From Pelagadaptatus aseana (GTDB taxonomy: Bacteria > Pseudomonadota > Gammaproteobacteria > Pseudomonadales > Cellvibrionaceae), in contig BAABNI010000009.1 in NCBI GenBank assembly GCA_040365065.1, forward strand, positions 62,001 through 126,000: 64,000 nt of DNA, given 5' to 3'. A program made the position numbers and the translations under genes. Positions 42,077 to 51,833 of the stretch are shown piece after piece. The notes under the pieces are model-generated. The model saw only the letters and a list, made by a program, of their open reading frames with translations, searched no databases and was not told where the DNA came from. Each line of letters begins with the position of its first letter. The first letter of the stretch is position 1.

Positions 42077-44794
42077 ATGCCCCTGCATAACTCTTTGCTG
42101 AGAAGACACATCCGTCTTGCTATACAGCCAAAACCTGCTTCTGCCCTCTGCGCTCTGGGTCTTCTGGCCGCATTGCCAGTCACTCCGATCCAGGCCGAAG
42201 AAAGCCACCAACAGTGGAACTGTTCACCCGGAGCCAATGGCCAGGGCTGGACCTGTAATCAACAGGCGGTACCGGGCCCGGCCTACCAGCGCCCCCATCA
42301 CAGTTTCAAAAAGCTGACCCGCAAAACCGGCGCTGCCGGTGCCGCTGTTGCGATCACCAAACCGCGCAGTCTGCCAGCCGCTGAAGTGGACTGGGTTGAT
42401 GAAGCAGACCTTAACGAAGAGCAAAAACTGGCACAAAAGCCCGGTTGTTGTGGCGCCTATGTCCAGCCGGAACAAACTCATGAAGATGCCGAGCTCAAGC
42501 CTGAAGACGCGCCACTGCGCGCCAGTGCCGACCGCTCCGAAGTGCAGCAGGAATCTGTTGCCAAACTGGAAGGCGACGTACGTCTGACTCAGGGCTATCG
42601 GATACTCGAGGCCGACGAGGCCACACTGGATCAGGCAGCCAATACCGCCAACCTGAAGGGCAATATTCGCATTCGTGAACCCGGACTGCTGCTGACCGGC
42701 TCCAGCGCCGATGTTGACATGAACAGCAACGACGCCGTCATCAATAACGCCAGCTATCTGCTCCACGACGCCGGTCTGCGCGGCGATGCCGGCGAGCTGC
42801 AGCACCTCAGCGACAACCGCATGGTGATGCAAAACGCCTCGCTGACCCAGTGCGAACCCGACAGCAATCTGTGGCACTTTGAGAGCAGCGAGCTGGAAAT
42901 TGATCCAAACACCCTGCAGGGCAAGGGCAAACACGTCCGTCTGAAGATCAAGGATGTGCCGGTGTTCTACACCCCCTACATCCAGTTCCCGATTGGCAGC
43001 CAGCGCATGACCGGTTTCCTGTTCCCATCCTTCAGTCAGGGTGAGGACAACGGTCTGGACATTTCCACGCCCTTTTACCTGAATCTGGCACCCAATTACG
43101 ACGCCACCATCACCCCACGTTACATCGGTGAGCGCGGCGAAATGCTGGAACTGGAAGGTCGTCACATGTCCGCCAACAGCGAGACCGATCTGAGCCTTGC
43201 GCATCTCTATGATGACAAAGGCGGTGACGACTCCGACCTGCTGAAGCTGGTGGAAGCCGGCGACCCTGACGCCATTGATCGCTACCACAAAGGTGATGAT
43301 CGCTGGCTGGCAGACTTTAACCACCGCGCCAACTACAGCTCCGGTGTCTACACCATCGTTGATTACACCCGGGTCAGTGACAAGGATTTCTTCCAGGATC
43401 TGGACACCACCAGTCTGGAAGTGAACAGCGCCACGCATTTAAAAGAAACCGGCACTGTGGGTTACCGCACCCAGAACTGGCACAGCAAAATCAAAGTGGA
43501 GCAGTACCAGACTATTTCAAGAACCGCAGAATCGCCTTACCAGCAGATGCCTCGGATCAATATTGATGGCAACTACGATCTGGGCTGGGACCTCAAGGCT
43601 GAACTGAACCACGAGTACACCGAATTCGATCACCGCGATGCCGACAGCGAAGCCTGGGCAACCGGTCAGCGTGGCTACGTTGATTATGGCCTGACTTGGG
43701 ACAAGAGCTGGATCTGGGGCTTCTTTAAACCGGGCATCAGCGTCAAACACCTGAGCTACGAGCTGGACGACAAACACCTGATTGCAGGTGCCAGCGATTC
43801 ACCGAGCTTTACCGTACCTCAGGGCAGCCTCGATATGGGCCTCTACTTTGAGCGCGACGGCAGTATGTTTGGTCACGGCTACCTGCAAACCTTCGAGCCC
43901 CGCCTGTACTACTTCTACAGCGATTACGAAAATCAGGACGAGCTGATCGGGATTGAAACCGATGGCGACAGCATTGACTTCGACTCGTCTGAACTGACGT
44001 TCAGCTACAGCCAGCTGTTTCGCGATCGTCGTTTCGCCGGCCATGATCGCATCGGCGATGACAACCGCCTGTCGGTGGGTCTGACCACCCGCTTTATCGA
44101 AATGGCCTCTGGTATCGAGCGCTTCCGCGCCAGCCTTGGCCAGATCTACTACTACGATGATCGCGCAGTTGACCTGACGCTGACCAGTGAAGAGGCACGC
44201 GCCAACGCCCTCAACACCGCCAACGATTCGGAGATTGCTCTGGAACTGGCCGGCCGCATCTACGACCACTGGCAGCTGTCCACCAGCCTGATGCTTGATG
44301 ATGACAACAACGACAAAGCCAGCCGCGGCAACTTCAGCCTGCGCTATCGCGACGACGATTATCGCCTGATCAACCTCAGCTACCGCTATGTGCGAAAAGA
44401 TCCGGTGGCCGATGTCAACGACGTCGACAACGATCTGGATGTGACCGAACTGATCGATCGCGACGTTGAGCAAGCGGATCTGTCTTTCGCCTGGCCCCTG
44501 ACCGATGACTGGAACATCGTCGGCCGCTATAACCACGACATCACCAACAGCCGTGAGCTGGAAACTCTGGCCGGACTGGAATACAACGATTGCTGCTATC
44601 GGGTGCGTATCGTCGCGCGTAAATGGCTCGACACCGACCTGCAATCCATCGTCGATGACACCCTGCTGGAAGACGATCAGGGCATCTTCTTTGAATTCCA
44701 GCTCAAAGGACTGGGCAGCATTGGCAGCAAGCTGGAAGGCATCCTCAGTGATGGCATCTATGGCTACGACCTGCGCGAGCAAAACCTGAAGTAA
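42077..44794 (+). CDS. lptD: LPS-assembly protein LptD
   Basis: LptD is the outer-membrane barrel that, with LptE, inserts lipopolysaccharide into the outer leaflet. The 905-residue product has a signal peptide ending at IQAEE near residue 40. The OstA/LptA-like N-terminal domain (about 150-270) has LEGDVRLTQGYRIL and GNIRIREPGLLLTG. The C-terminal beta barrel follows. Cysteines suited to the essential inter-domain disulphides are C49, C60, C114-C115, C259 and the C-terminal pair C839-C840 (NDCCYR). It begins the conserved lptD-surA-pdxA-rsmA-apaH series and is divergent from amgK. Confidence 0.96.
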   Translation: MPLHNSLLRRHIRLAIQPKPASALCALGLLAALPVTPIQAEESHQQWNCSPGANGQGWTCNQQAVPGPAYQRPHHSFKKLTRKTGAAGAAVAITKPRSLPAAEVDWVDEADLNEEQKLAQKPGCCGAYVQPEQTHEDAELKPEDAPLRASADRSEVQQESVAKLEGDVRLTQGYRILEADEATLDQAANTANLKGNIRIREPGLLLTGSSADVDMNSNDAVINNASYLLHDAGLRGDAGELQHLSDNRMVMQNASLTQCEPDSNLWHFESSELEIDPNTLQGKGKHVRLKIKDVPVFYTPYIQFPIGSQRMTGFLFPSFSQGEDNGLDISTPFYLNLAPNYDATITPRYIGERGEMLELEGRHMSANSETDLSLAHLYDDKGGDDSDLLKLVEAGDPDAIDRYHKGDDRWLADFNHRANYSSGVYTIVDYTRVSDKDFFQDLDTTSLEVNSATHLKETGTVGYRTQNWHSKIKVEQYQTISRTAESPYQQMPRINIDGNYDLGWDLKAELNHEYTEFDHRDADSEAWATGQRGYVDYGLTWDKSWIWGFFKPGISVKHLSYELDDKHLIAGASDSPSFTVPQGSLDMGLYFERDGSMFGHGYLQTFEPRLYYFYSDYENQDELIGIETDGDSIDFDSSELTFSYSQLFRDRRFAGHDRIGDDNRLSVGLTTRFIEMASGIERFRASLGQIYYYDDRAVDLTLTSEEARANALNTANDSEIALELAGRIYDHWQLSTSLMLDDDNNDKASRGNFSLRYRDDDYRLINLSYRYVRKDPVADVNDVDNDLDVTELIDRDVEQADLSFAWPLTDDWNIVGRYNHDITNSRELETLAGLEYNDCCYRVRIVARKWLDTDLQSIVDDTLLEDDQGIFFEFQLKGLGSIGSKLEGILSDGIYGYDLREQNLK

Positions 44795-44837
44795 TGCGCG
44801 CAGCAGTTAATAAAAGTAACGAAGTATTGATTACCCA

Positions 44838-46133
44838 ATGAAACAGACTCTACTGAAATCCCTTTGCAAAACCCTGTGTGCCGGCTCGCTGCTGTTAAGC
44901 AGCCTGCTGCACGCCGAAACCATTCCCCTGGATAAAGTCATCGCCGTTGTGGATGATGACGTCATCATGGCCAGCGAGATTCACCAACGAGTACAGATGG
45001 TAACCTCGCAACTGCGTGCCAAGGGCACCCAACTGCCCCCCATGAACGTCATCCAGCGACAGGTTCTCGATCAGCTGATTCTTGAGTCCCTGCAACTGCA
45101 ACTTGGCGACCGCGCCGGGGTCACCGTTTCTGAAGCCGAAATCGATCAACAGATCCAGCGCATTAAAGACTCCAATAACCTCAGCGATGACGCCTTTCGC
45201 GAGCAACTGGTTCGTGACGGCATCAGCTACACGGCCCTGCGCGACCAACTGCGCCGCGACATTATCATCGATCAGGTCCAGCGCGGCAGCGTCAACCGTC
45301 GCATCAAGATTTCCGAACAGGAAGTAAAGAACTTCCTGAAATCCAAGCAGGGGCAATTCTGGGCCTCTCCGGATTACAACCTCGGTCATCTGATCATTCA
45401 CGTCCCCTCGACTGCAACCACAGCCGAGCAGCAAGCACTGCAGGACAAGGTTGAAGACATTCACCGCCGCCTGCTGGCTGGCGAAGACTTCCGCACCCTG
45501 GCGATCAGCGAATCCAAAGGTCGCGACGCCCTGAAAGGCGGTGACATGGGCTGGCGCAAACTGTCCCAGCTCCCAGACCTGATTGCCGAAGGGCTCAAGG
45601 GCGTGAAGAAAGGCGAGATCACCCAGCCGCTGCGCAGTGGCGCCGGGTTCCATATTTTGAAGGTCTACGACACCCGCGGCAGCAGTGAAAAGGTCATCGA
45701 CCAAGCCAAGGTTCGCCACATTCTGCTGGAGACCAACGCCATCCTGAACGACCAACAGGCCGAAGCCAAGCTGACGGAAATTCGCCAGGAAATCCTCGAC
45801 GGCGCCGATTTTGCCGAACTGGCGCGCGAACATTCTGATGACACAGGCACCGTACTCAATGGCGGCGACCTGGGCTGGTCACTGCCAGGAAAATTCGTTC
45901 CCGAATTTGAAAGAACCATCGAAGCAACCGCCACCGGCAAAATCAGCCTGCCGTTCCGCAGCCAGTTTGGTTGGCACATTCTGACCGTGGATGAACGCCG
46001 CAGTCAGGACATGAGCGAACAGGTGCGCATCAATCAGGCCACTCGCATGCTGCGCAACCGCCGCTTTGAAGAAGAGCGGGTCAACTGGTTACAGGATATT
46101 CACCGCAAAGCATTTATTGATATTCGCTCCTGA
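44838..46133 (+). CDS. surA: Periplasmic chaperone / peptidyl-prolyl isomerase SurA
   Basis: SurA escorts outer-membrane proteins, including LptD, through the periplasm. The 431-residue product has a signal peptide ending near residue 27 (LLHAET). An N-terminal chaperone domain starts PLDKVIAVVDDDVIMASEI. Two parvulin domains follow (P1 near 185-285 with KGGDMGWRKLSQLP; P2 near 295-390 with LNGGDLGWSLPGKFVPEFE), then a C-terminal helix. It follows lptD by 43 bases and is ended by a strong terminator before pdxA. Confidence 0.96.
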   Translation: MKQTLLKSLCKTLCAGSLLLSSLLHAETIPLDKVIAVVDDDVIMASEIHQRVQMVTSQLRAKGTQLPPMNVIQRQVLDQLILESLQLQLGDRAGVTVSEAEIDQQIQRIKDSNNLSDDAFREQLVRDGISYTALRDQLRRDIIIDQVQRGSVNRRIKISEQEVKNFLKSKQGQFWASPDYNLGHLIIHVPSTATTAEQQALQDKVEDIHRRLLAGEDFRTLAISESKGRDALKGGDMGWRKLSQLPDLIAEGLKGVKKGEITQPLRSGAGFHILKVYDTRGSSEKVIDQAKVRHILLETNAILNDQQAEAKLTEIRQEILDGADFAELAREHSDDTGTVLNGGDLGWSLPGKFVPEFERTIEATATGKISLPFRSQFGWHILTVDERRSQDMSEQVRINQATRMLRNRRFEEERVNWLQDIHRKAFIDIRS

Positions 46134-46149
46134 CCAGATCAGATCGATT

Positions 46150-46175
46150 AAAGGCAGCCACAGGCTGCCTTTTTT
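46150..46175 (+). terminator. Intrinsic terminator after surA
   Basis: AAAGGCAGCC (46150-46159), 3-base loop ACA, GGCTGCC (46163-46169) then TTTTTT. It lies 17 bases after the surA stop, so lptD-surA can be transcribed separately from pdxA-rsmA-apaH. Confidence 0.88.
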
Positions 46176-46208
46176 GGCTTAACGATTGCGACATGATTGA
46201 GGCACCCG

Positions 46209-47210
46209 ATGTCGACACCGAGACTCGCCTACACCCCCGGAGAACCCGCCGGCATTGGTCCGGACCTGATCCTGCAACTGGCACAGCAGGGCTTTGATGC
46301 CGAGATTGTTACCATCACAGATCCGGCGCTGTTGCACGACAGGGCTCAATTACTTGGGCTAGACATTGAACTGACACCGTTCGACCCGCAGCAACCGGCC
46401 AGACCGCTGGCACCGGGTGAGCTGAGATACCTGCCACTGCCTCTGGCCGCCCCTGCCGCACCGGGGCAACTCAATCCGGCCAACGCCCGCTACGTTCTCG
46501 AAAGCCTCAACCTGGCCATTGATGGCTGTGTCGATGGCACGTTTGACGGCTATGTCACCGGCCCGGCACACAAGGGCGTCATCAATGAGGCCGGCATACC
46601 CTTCAGCGGCCACACCGAATATCTGGCCGAGCGCACCCATACCAAGCGAGTGGTGATGATGCTCGCTACCGAGGGGCTGCGGGTGGCACTGGCCACCACC
46701 CACCTGCCCCTGAAAGACGTCGCCGGCGCCATCACCAGAGCCGGTCTGACCGAGGTAATCACCATCCTGCACCGCGATCTGGTGGATCATTTCGGTATTG
46801 CCAAGCCAAAGATTCTTGTCTGCGGCCTCAACCCCCACGCCGGAGAAGGCGGCCACATGGGGCGAGAAGAAATCGACACCATCGAGCCGACTCTGACCGA
46901 GTTGATTGGGCAGGGCATCAACCTGATCGGCCCCCTGCCCGCTGACACCCTGTTTACCCCAAAAGTACTTGAGGGCGCGGATGCGGTGCTCGCCATGTAC
47001 CACGATCAGGGCCTGCCGGTACTGAAATTCAAAGGCTTTGGCGAGGCTGTCAATATCACCCTTGGGCTGCCCATCATTCGCACCTCGGTGGATCACGGTA
47101 CCGCACTGGATTTGGCCGGAAGCGGAAAAGCCGATGGCGGCAGCCTGCTAACCGCATTAAAATATGCCATGAATATGGTCAACGCCCGCAAGGCTCTGAA
47201 CGACCTCTAA
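46209..47210 (+). CDS. pdxA: 4-hydroxythreonine-4-phosphate dehydrogenase
   Basis: PdxA oxidises 4-phosphohydroxythreonine in the DXP-dependent pathway to pyridoxal 5-phosphate. The 333-residue product starts MSTPRLAYTPGEPAGIGPDL, the family signature. An ATG with GAGG seven bases upstream is preferred over an in-frame TTG. Also seen are GPAHKGVINEAG, FSGHTEYLAE, the metal-site His in GLNPHAGEGGHMG, and MYHDQGLPVLK. rsmA follows after 26 bases. Confidence 0.96.
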   Translation: MSTPRLAYTPGEPAGIGPDLILQLAQQGFDAEIVTITDPALLHDRAQLLGLDIELTPFDPQQPARPLAPGELRYLPLPLAAPAAPGQLNPANARYVLESLNLAIDGCVDGTFDGYVTGPAHKGVINEAGIPFSGHTEYLAERTHTKRVVMMLATEGLRVALATTHLPLKDVAGAITRAGLTEVITILHRDLVDHFGIAKPKILVCGLNPHAGEGGHMGREEIDTIEPTLTELIGQGINLIGPLPADTLFTPKVLEGADAVLAMYHDQGLPVLKFKGFGEAVNITLGLPIIRTSVDHGTALDLAGSGKADGGSLLTALKYAMNMVNARKALNDL

Positions 47211-47236
47211 ACCTATCGCTACCGAGCAACCCATCT

Positions 47237-48091
47237 ATGGCGAAACATTTTGCCTCAAAGCCAGCAGCCAAAAAGTCATCGGCTCAAGGCCTCAATGAGC
47301 ACCGTGCGCGCAAGCGCTTCGGCCAGAACTTCCTCGAAGACGACGGCATTATCCGCCGCATCATCAAATGCATAAGCCCAAAAGCCGAAGACAACCTTGT
47401 GGAGATCGGCCCGGGCAAGGGCGCCATCACCCAGCATCTGCTGGAGGCCTGCCCCACCCTTCAGGTGGTAGAGCTCGATCGCGATCTTATTCCGGTGCTG
47501 CTGTCGCAATTTATTGCCCGCTATCCCGACTTCAGCATCCATCAGCAGGATGCCTTGAAGTTCGATTTCAGCAGTCTGCTGGGAGAGCCGGCCAACCCCC
47601 TGCGGATTGTTGGCAACCTGCCTTACAACATTTCGACGCCACTGATCTTTCACCTGCTCAGCTACCATGGCCAGGTGCGCGACATGCACTTTATGCTGCA
47701 AAAAGAAGTGGTGGATCGCATGGCCGCACAACCTGAGGAAAAAGCCTATGGGCGTCTGGGCATCATGGTGCAATATTACTGTCGAGTGGAAAATCTGTTT
47801 GACGTCCCCCCCGAGAGCTTTAATCCCAGGCCCAAAGTCGACTCCGCCATTGTACGCCTGACACCTTATGAGCAACTGCCAGTGGTTGCCAAAGATGTGA
47901 AAACGCTGGAAAAGCTGGTCAACACCGCCTTTCAACAGCGCCGTAAAACTCTGCGCAATTCGCTCAAACAATTGATGCCGGCAGCCGCCATTGAGGCTCT
48001 GGATGTGGACACCGGCGTTCGCCCGGAAAATATCAGTCTGGCAGAGTACGTTCGTCTCAGCGACGCACTGTTTGAACTGGAACAAGGATAG
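47237..48091 (+). CDS. rsmA: 16S rRNA (A1518/A1519) dimethyltransferase
   Basis: RsmA (KsgA) dimethylates two adjacent adenines in the 3' end of 16S rRNA in late 30S assembly. The 284-residue product has an extra Lys/Ala/Ser-rich N-terminal tail of about 23 residues. Then come RKRFGQNFLEDDGIIRRI, the SAM motif VEIGPGKGAIT, ELDRDLIP, and the catalytic NLPYNIST. A C-terminal domain has FQQRRKTLRNSLKQL. It lies between pdxA and apaH. In most Gammaproteobacteria apaG lies between rsmA and apaH; here the gap is only 18 bases. Confidence 0.96.
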   Translation: MAKHFASKPAAKKSSAQGLNEHRARKRFGQNFLEDDGIIRRIIKCISPKAEDNLVEIGPGKGAITQHLLEACPTLQVVELDRDLIPVLLSQFIARYPDFSIHQQDALKFDFSSLLGEPANPLRIVGNLPYNISTPLIFHLLSYHGQVRDMHFMLQKEVVDRMAAQPEEKAYGRLGIMVQYYCRVENLFDVPPESFNPRPKVDSAIVRLTPYEQLPVVAKDVKTLEKLVNTAFQQRRKTLRNSLKQLMPAAAIEALDVDTGVRPENISLAEYVRLSDALFELEQG

Positions 48092-48109
48092 AGAAGGAAG
48101 AACCCATAA

Positions 48110-48955
48110 ATGGCGACCTATGCCGTTGGCGATATTCAGGGGTGCCTGACCCCGCTGCAATGCCTGCTGGAAAAAGTGGCATTCAACCCGGAAAAAGACC
48201 GTCTCTGGGTCGCCGGTGATCTGGTGAATCGCGGCCCGGATTCGCTGGGCACACTGCGCTACCTCTACAACATGCGCGCCTGCCTGACCGTGGTATTGGG
48301 CAATCACGACCTGCATTTGCTGGCAGTCGCCCATCACCAGCGCGCCCTGAACCGACAGGATACGCTGGACGAAATCCTAGACGCCCCCGATGGCAAAGAG
48401 TTACTCGAGTGGCTGCGCCAGCAACCCCTGGTGCACCATGATTCGGAACTGGGCTTCACCATGGTTCACGCCGGCATTCCCCCGCAATGGGATATCCGTA
48501 AGGCACTGAAACGCTCAAGGCGAGTAGAAAAATATCTGCAGGGGCCGAAATTCAAACGCTTCCTGCGGGAGATGTACGGCAACCATCCGAGCAAGTGGCG
48601 CAGTACCCTGCACGGGATGAAGCGACTGCGAGTGATCACCAACTACTTTACCCGCATGCGTCTGTGTACCGCCGATGGCCGCCTCGACCTGAGTCACAAG
48701 GGATCGCCAAAAAATGCCCCCAAGGGCTACGCCCCCTGGTTTGAGCACAAAAAACGCAAGACCCGCAAAGACAAAATCATTTTTGGCCACTGGGCCGCTC
48801 TCGAAGGCCAAACCGGCACCAAGAATATCTACGCTCTGGATACCGGCTGCGTATGGGGCGGCAAGCTGACCATGATGCGCCTCGAAGATGAAGTCTTGTT
48901 CAGCTGCGACAGCGACGCCACTTTAGCGCCCCCGACAAGCCCGGATACAGCCTAA
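48110..48955 (+). CDS. apaH: Diadenosine tetraphosphatase (symmetrical)
   Basis: ApaH splits Ap4A and related dinucleotides into two ADP, and can also act on NpnN caps of RNA. The 281-residue metallophosphoesterase has the motifs GDIQGC, GDLVNRGPDSL, LGNHDLHLLAVA and a His in TMVHAG and FGHWA. AGAAGGAAG lies upstream. It follows rsmA directly, without apaG. Its stop overlaps the stop of convergent msrA by three bases. Confidence 0.95.
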   Translation: MATYAVGDIQGCLTPLQCLLEKVAFNPEKDRLWVAGDLVNRGPDSLGTLRYLYNMRACLTVVLGNHDLHLLAVAHHQRALNRQDTLDEILDAPDGKELLEWLRQQPLVHHDSELGFTMVHAGIPPQWDIRKALKRSRRVEKYLQGPKFKRFLREMYGNHPSKWRSTLHGMKRLRVITNYFTRMRLCTADGRLDLSHKGSPKNAPKGYAPWFEHKKRKTRKDKIIFGHWAALEGQTGTKNIYALDTGCVWGGKLTMMRLEDEVLFSCDSDATLAPPTSPDTA

Positions 48956-49542
48956 CGGGACTGATCACCCCAGACCTGATTGAGGCGTTGATCACGACCA
49001 CAGTTGTGGCGATAGAACTTATAACGCAGCGGGTTTTTCTGATAGTAGTCCTGGTGGTAGTCTTCGGCCGGGTAAAAAACCGCAAAATCTTCTATCGGCA
49101 CGACGATCTTGCCTGCCACATCCAGCTGCGCACGACTGGCTTCCGCTTGCTGCTTTTGCTCTTCGCTGTGAGCAAAAATGACCGGCCGATAGCTCCAACC
49201 CCGATCACAGAACTGCCCTTTGCTGTCGAGCGGATCGATATTTACCCAGTAGACCTCCAGCAATTGGCTGAAACTGATTTTGGCCGGGTCATAAGCCACC
49301 TGCACCACTTCGGTATGACCGGTGTCACTAGTGACAACCTGCTTGTAGGTGGGATTAACCACATGGCCACCACTGAAGCCTGAGGTGGTACTAATGACCC
49401 CGTCAAGCTTGTCAAAAGGTGGCTCCATACACCAGAAACAACCGCCACCAAAGGTCGCCAGAGCGGTCTTAGGGGGTTCGGCAACAGCAGTCGCAGACAA
49501 CAGTAGCAACAGATTAAGCAAGACAGCGGGGATGAACTTCAT
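48952..49542 (-). CDS. msrA: Periplasmic peptide methionine-S-sulfoxide reductase
   Basis: MsrA reduces methionine-S-sulfoxide in proteins. The 196-residue product has a signal peptide (cleavage near ATAVA-EPP, residue 21), so this form acts in the periplasm. The catalytic motif GGGCFWCMEPPFDKLDGV carries C35 and C38. TSGFSGG, VQVAYDP and the C-terminal YHQDYYQKNP follow. A further Cys near the C-terminus (HNCGRDQ) may be the resolving residue. It is convergent with apaH; hppA lies upstream on the same strand. Confidence 0.94.
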   Translation of the reverse strand: MKFIPAVLLNLLLLLSATAVAEPPKTALATFGGGCFWCMEPPFDKLDGVISTTSGFSGGHVVNPTYKQVVTSDTGHTEVVQVAYDPAKISFSQLLEVYWVNIDPLDSKGQFCDRGWSYRPVIFAHSEEQKQQAEASRAQLDVAGKIVVPIEDFAVFYPAEDYHQDYYQKNPLRYKFYRHNCGRDQRLNQVWGDQSR

Positions 49543-49621
49543 AGGGCTATACCGTTATTTTATTTTTGGTAATGCCTATGACCCATCCCCACCTGATTGG
49601 TTTCGCCTGATACCGGAAAAA

Positions 49622-51643
49622 TCAGGACAACAGCGGCGCGATCACCAGACTGACGATCGCCATCACATTGATCAGAATATTCATGGCCGGGCCACTGGTG
49701 TCCTTGAACGGATCGCCCATGGTATCGCCGACAACGACCGCCTTGTGAACTTCCGACCCCTTGCCACCGAGATTGCCTTTTTCCACATATTTCTTGGCGT
49801 TATCCCAGGCACCACCAGCATTGGCCATGGTCAGCGCCAACAGCACACAACTGATCAGAGCGCCACCGAGCATGCCTCCGAGAGCCGCCGGGCCAATCCC
49901 AAAGCCCACCACCACAGGGGCAAACACCGCCAGCGCACCGGGCAACACCATCCGCTTGAGCGCCGCCTGGGTGGCAATGTCCACACAGCGGCCACTGTCA
50001 GGCTTGGCCTTGCCTTCCATCAATCCGGGAATTTCATGAAACTGGCGACGAATTTCCTTGATCATATCAAAGGCCGCATCGCCCACAGCGCGCATGGTAA
50101 TGGCACTGACCAGAAACGGGAAAATACCACCCAGAAACATGCCCATCAGCACCAGCGGATTATTGATCTCCAGCGAGAAATCACTGACGTGCAGGGAAAC
50201 CGTTTCAATGTAGGCCGCGATAATGGCCAGTGCGGCCAATCCGGCTGCACCAATCGCGAAGCCCTTGCCAATGGCCGCCGTGGTATTACCCACTTCATCC
50301 AGACTGTCGGTGATATTGCGGGTCTCTTCACCCAACTCAGCCATCTCGGCGATCCCCCCGGCGTTATCCGCCACCGGGCCATAGGCATCAATCGCCATGG
50401 TAATGCCGACAGTCGCCAGCATGCCTACGGCGGCTATGCCGACGCCGTAAACACCAGCGCCTTCGGGCAGTAAGGCACTGGTCGCAAAAATAATACCGGC
50501 AATCACCAGCACCGGAATCACCACCGACTCCATACCGATCGCCAACCCGGCAATCATCACCGTCGCCGGCCCGGTTTCACCTCCCTCAGCAATGGTTCTG
50601 ACAGGTTTACCCCCGGTGTAGTACTCGGTTACCAGACCAATCAAGGCGCCACCAACGGCCCCACAAACCACACACCACCAGACATTGGCATGAATCCCAA
50701 GACTGTCGATCACCAGCCAGGCTGCAGCAATAAAGATTGCCGAGGCACCGATAGTGCCTATCCGCAGCGCCACCTCGGGAGATTTTGCCGCCGACATTTT
50801 CACCAACGCAATACCGGCAATGGAGCACAACAAACCAATGGATGCGAGCGCCAGTGGCGCGAACATCAATTCGCTGCGCTCAGCACCCAACTGCTGCAAT
50901 GCAACCAGACTCATGGTGGATGCGATGGCAATGGTGGCGATCATGGAGCCGCAGTAGGACTCAAAGATATCTGATCCCATACCCGCCACATCTCCGACAT
51001 TGTCACCAACGTTATCGGCGATTACGCCAGGATTGCGTGGATCATCTTCGGGAATGCCTGCCTCAACCTTGCCCACCAGATCGGCACCGACATCGGCACT
51101 CTTGGTAAAGATACCGCCGCCGACACGAGAGAACAGCGCCACCGTCGAGGCGCCCATGCCAAAGCCATGAATGGCCTCGGCGTGTTCCGGATCACCACCA
51201 AACAGCAGATACAGGCTGCCCAGACCAAGCAGGCCCATGGAAGCCACCACCAGCCCCATAATGGAGCCACCAAAGAAGGCCACACTGAGCGCCTCAGCGG
51301 CACCACTGTCTGCCGCTGCCACAGTGGTTCGCACATTGGCCTGAGTCGCGGTGTACATACCAATGTAACCGGCCAATGCTGAGCTTAATGCACCCACAAT
51401 AAAGGCCACCGGCGTGTGCCAGCTCTGAAAACCGATAAACAAGAGGATCACCAGCACCGCAGCAAACGCAAACAGGATGGTGTATTCGCGCTTCATAAAC
51501 ACCAGCGCCCCCTGATGGATGGCATCGGCAATCTCGGTCACCAGACCTTCACCCGCAGGGTGTTTTTTGACAATCCGATAAATAACAAAGGCGGCACACA
51601 GGCCCACCACCCCCAACAGGGGCGGCAACAGCAACATATCCAT
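49622..51643 (-). CDS. hppA: Membrane-bound pyrophosphatase (ion-translocating, K+-dependent type)
   Basis: This integral pump couples hydrolysis of pyrophosphate to H+ or Na+ export. The 673-residue product has about 16 helices and the M-PPase motifs: GGGIFTKSADVGADLVGKVE, DDPRNPGVIADNVGDNVGD, and near the C-terminus GDTMGDPFKDTSGP. GNTTAAIGKGFA carries the Ala/Gly pair diagnostic of the K+-dependent group (the K+-independent group has Lys/Thr). The second in-frame start is chosen because GGGAG precedes that ATG; a TTG twelve bases further upstream is possible. The cytosolic ppa gene is divergent, with 190 bases between. H+ versus Na+ cannot be decided here. Confidence 0.94.
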   Translation of the reverse strand: MDMLLLPPLLGVVGLCAAFVIYRIVKKHPAGEGLVTEIADAIHQGALVFMKREYTILFAFAAVLVILLFIGFQSWHTPVAFIVGALSSALAGYIGMYTATQANVRTTVAAADSGAAEALSVAFFGGSIMGLVVASMGLLGLGSLYLLFGGDPEHAEAIHGFGMGASTVALFSRVGGGIFTKSADVGADLVGKVEAGIPEDDPRNPGVIADNVGDNVGDVAGMGSDIFESYCGSMIATIAIASTMSLVALQQLGAERSELMFAPLALASIGLLCSIAGIALVKMSAAKSPEVALRIGTIGASAIFIAAAWLVIDSLGIHANVWWCVVCGAVGGALIGLVTEYYTGGKPVRTIAEGGETGPATVMIAGLAIGMESVVIPVLVIAGIIFATSALLPEGAGVYGVGIAAVGMLATVGITMAIDAYGPVADNAGGIAEMAELGEETRNITDSLDEVGNTTAAIGKGFAIGAAGLAALAIIAAYIETVSLHVSDFSLEINNPLVLMGMFLGGIFPFLVSAITMRAVGDAAFDMIKEIRRQFHEIPGLMEGKAKPDSGRCVDIATQAALKRMVLPGALAVFAPVVVGFGIGPAALGGMLGGALISCVLLALTMANAGGAWDNAKKYVEKGNLGGKGSEVHKAVVVGDTMGDPFKDTSGPAMNILINVMAIVSLVIAPLLS

Positions 51644-51769
51644 AATCACTCCCAAGTATCATTATTATTTGGGGGGCAACGACATCTTGATCCCTACCAA
51701 GAGTCTAGACTATGAATCTGGGCCCGTAGACGTTGGGCAATGCCGGGCAGACTCACACCAAGGTCGAAA

Positions 51770-51797
51770 TTGAGGTCGACCACATTTGTGATAGAAT
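51770..51797 (+). promoter_or_regulatory. Sigma-70 promoter of ppa
   Basis: TTGAGG (51770-51775), 16 bases, TAGAAT (51792-51797). It lies 36 bases before the ppa ATG. Confidence 0.55.
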
Positions 51798-51833
51798 TGC
51801 GGCCTTTCTAAAATCAGCCATGGAATCAGTCAT

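Noticed and set aside
42224..43438. Long minus-strand frames inside lptD (also 43799-44782) and surA (44895-45833)
   Set aside because: These are reading-frame shadows of strongly conserved plus-strand genes; their products show no recognisable family.
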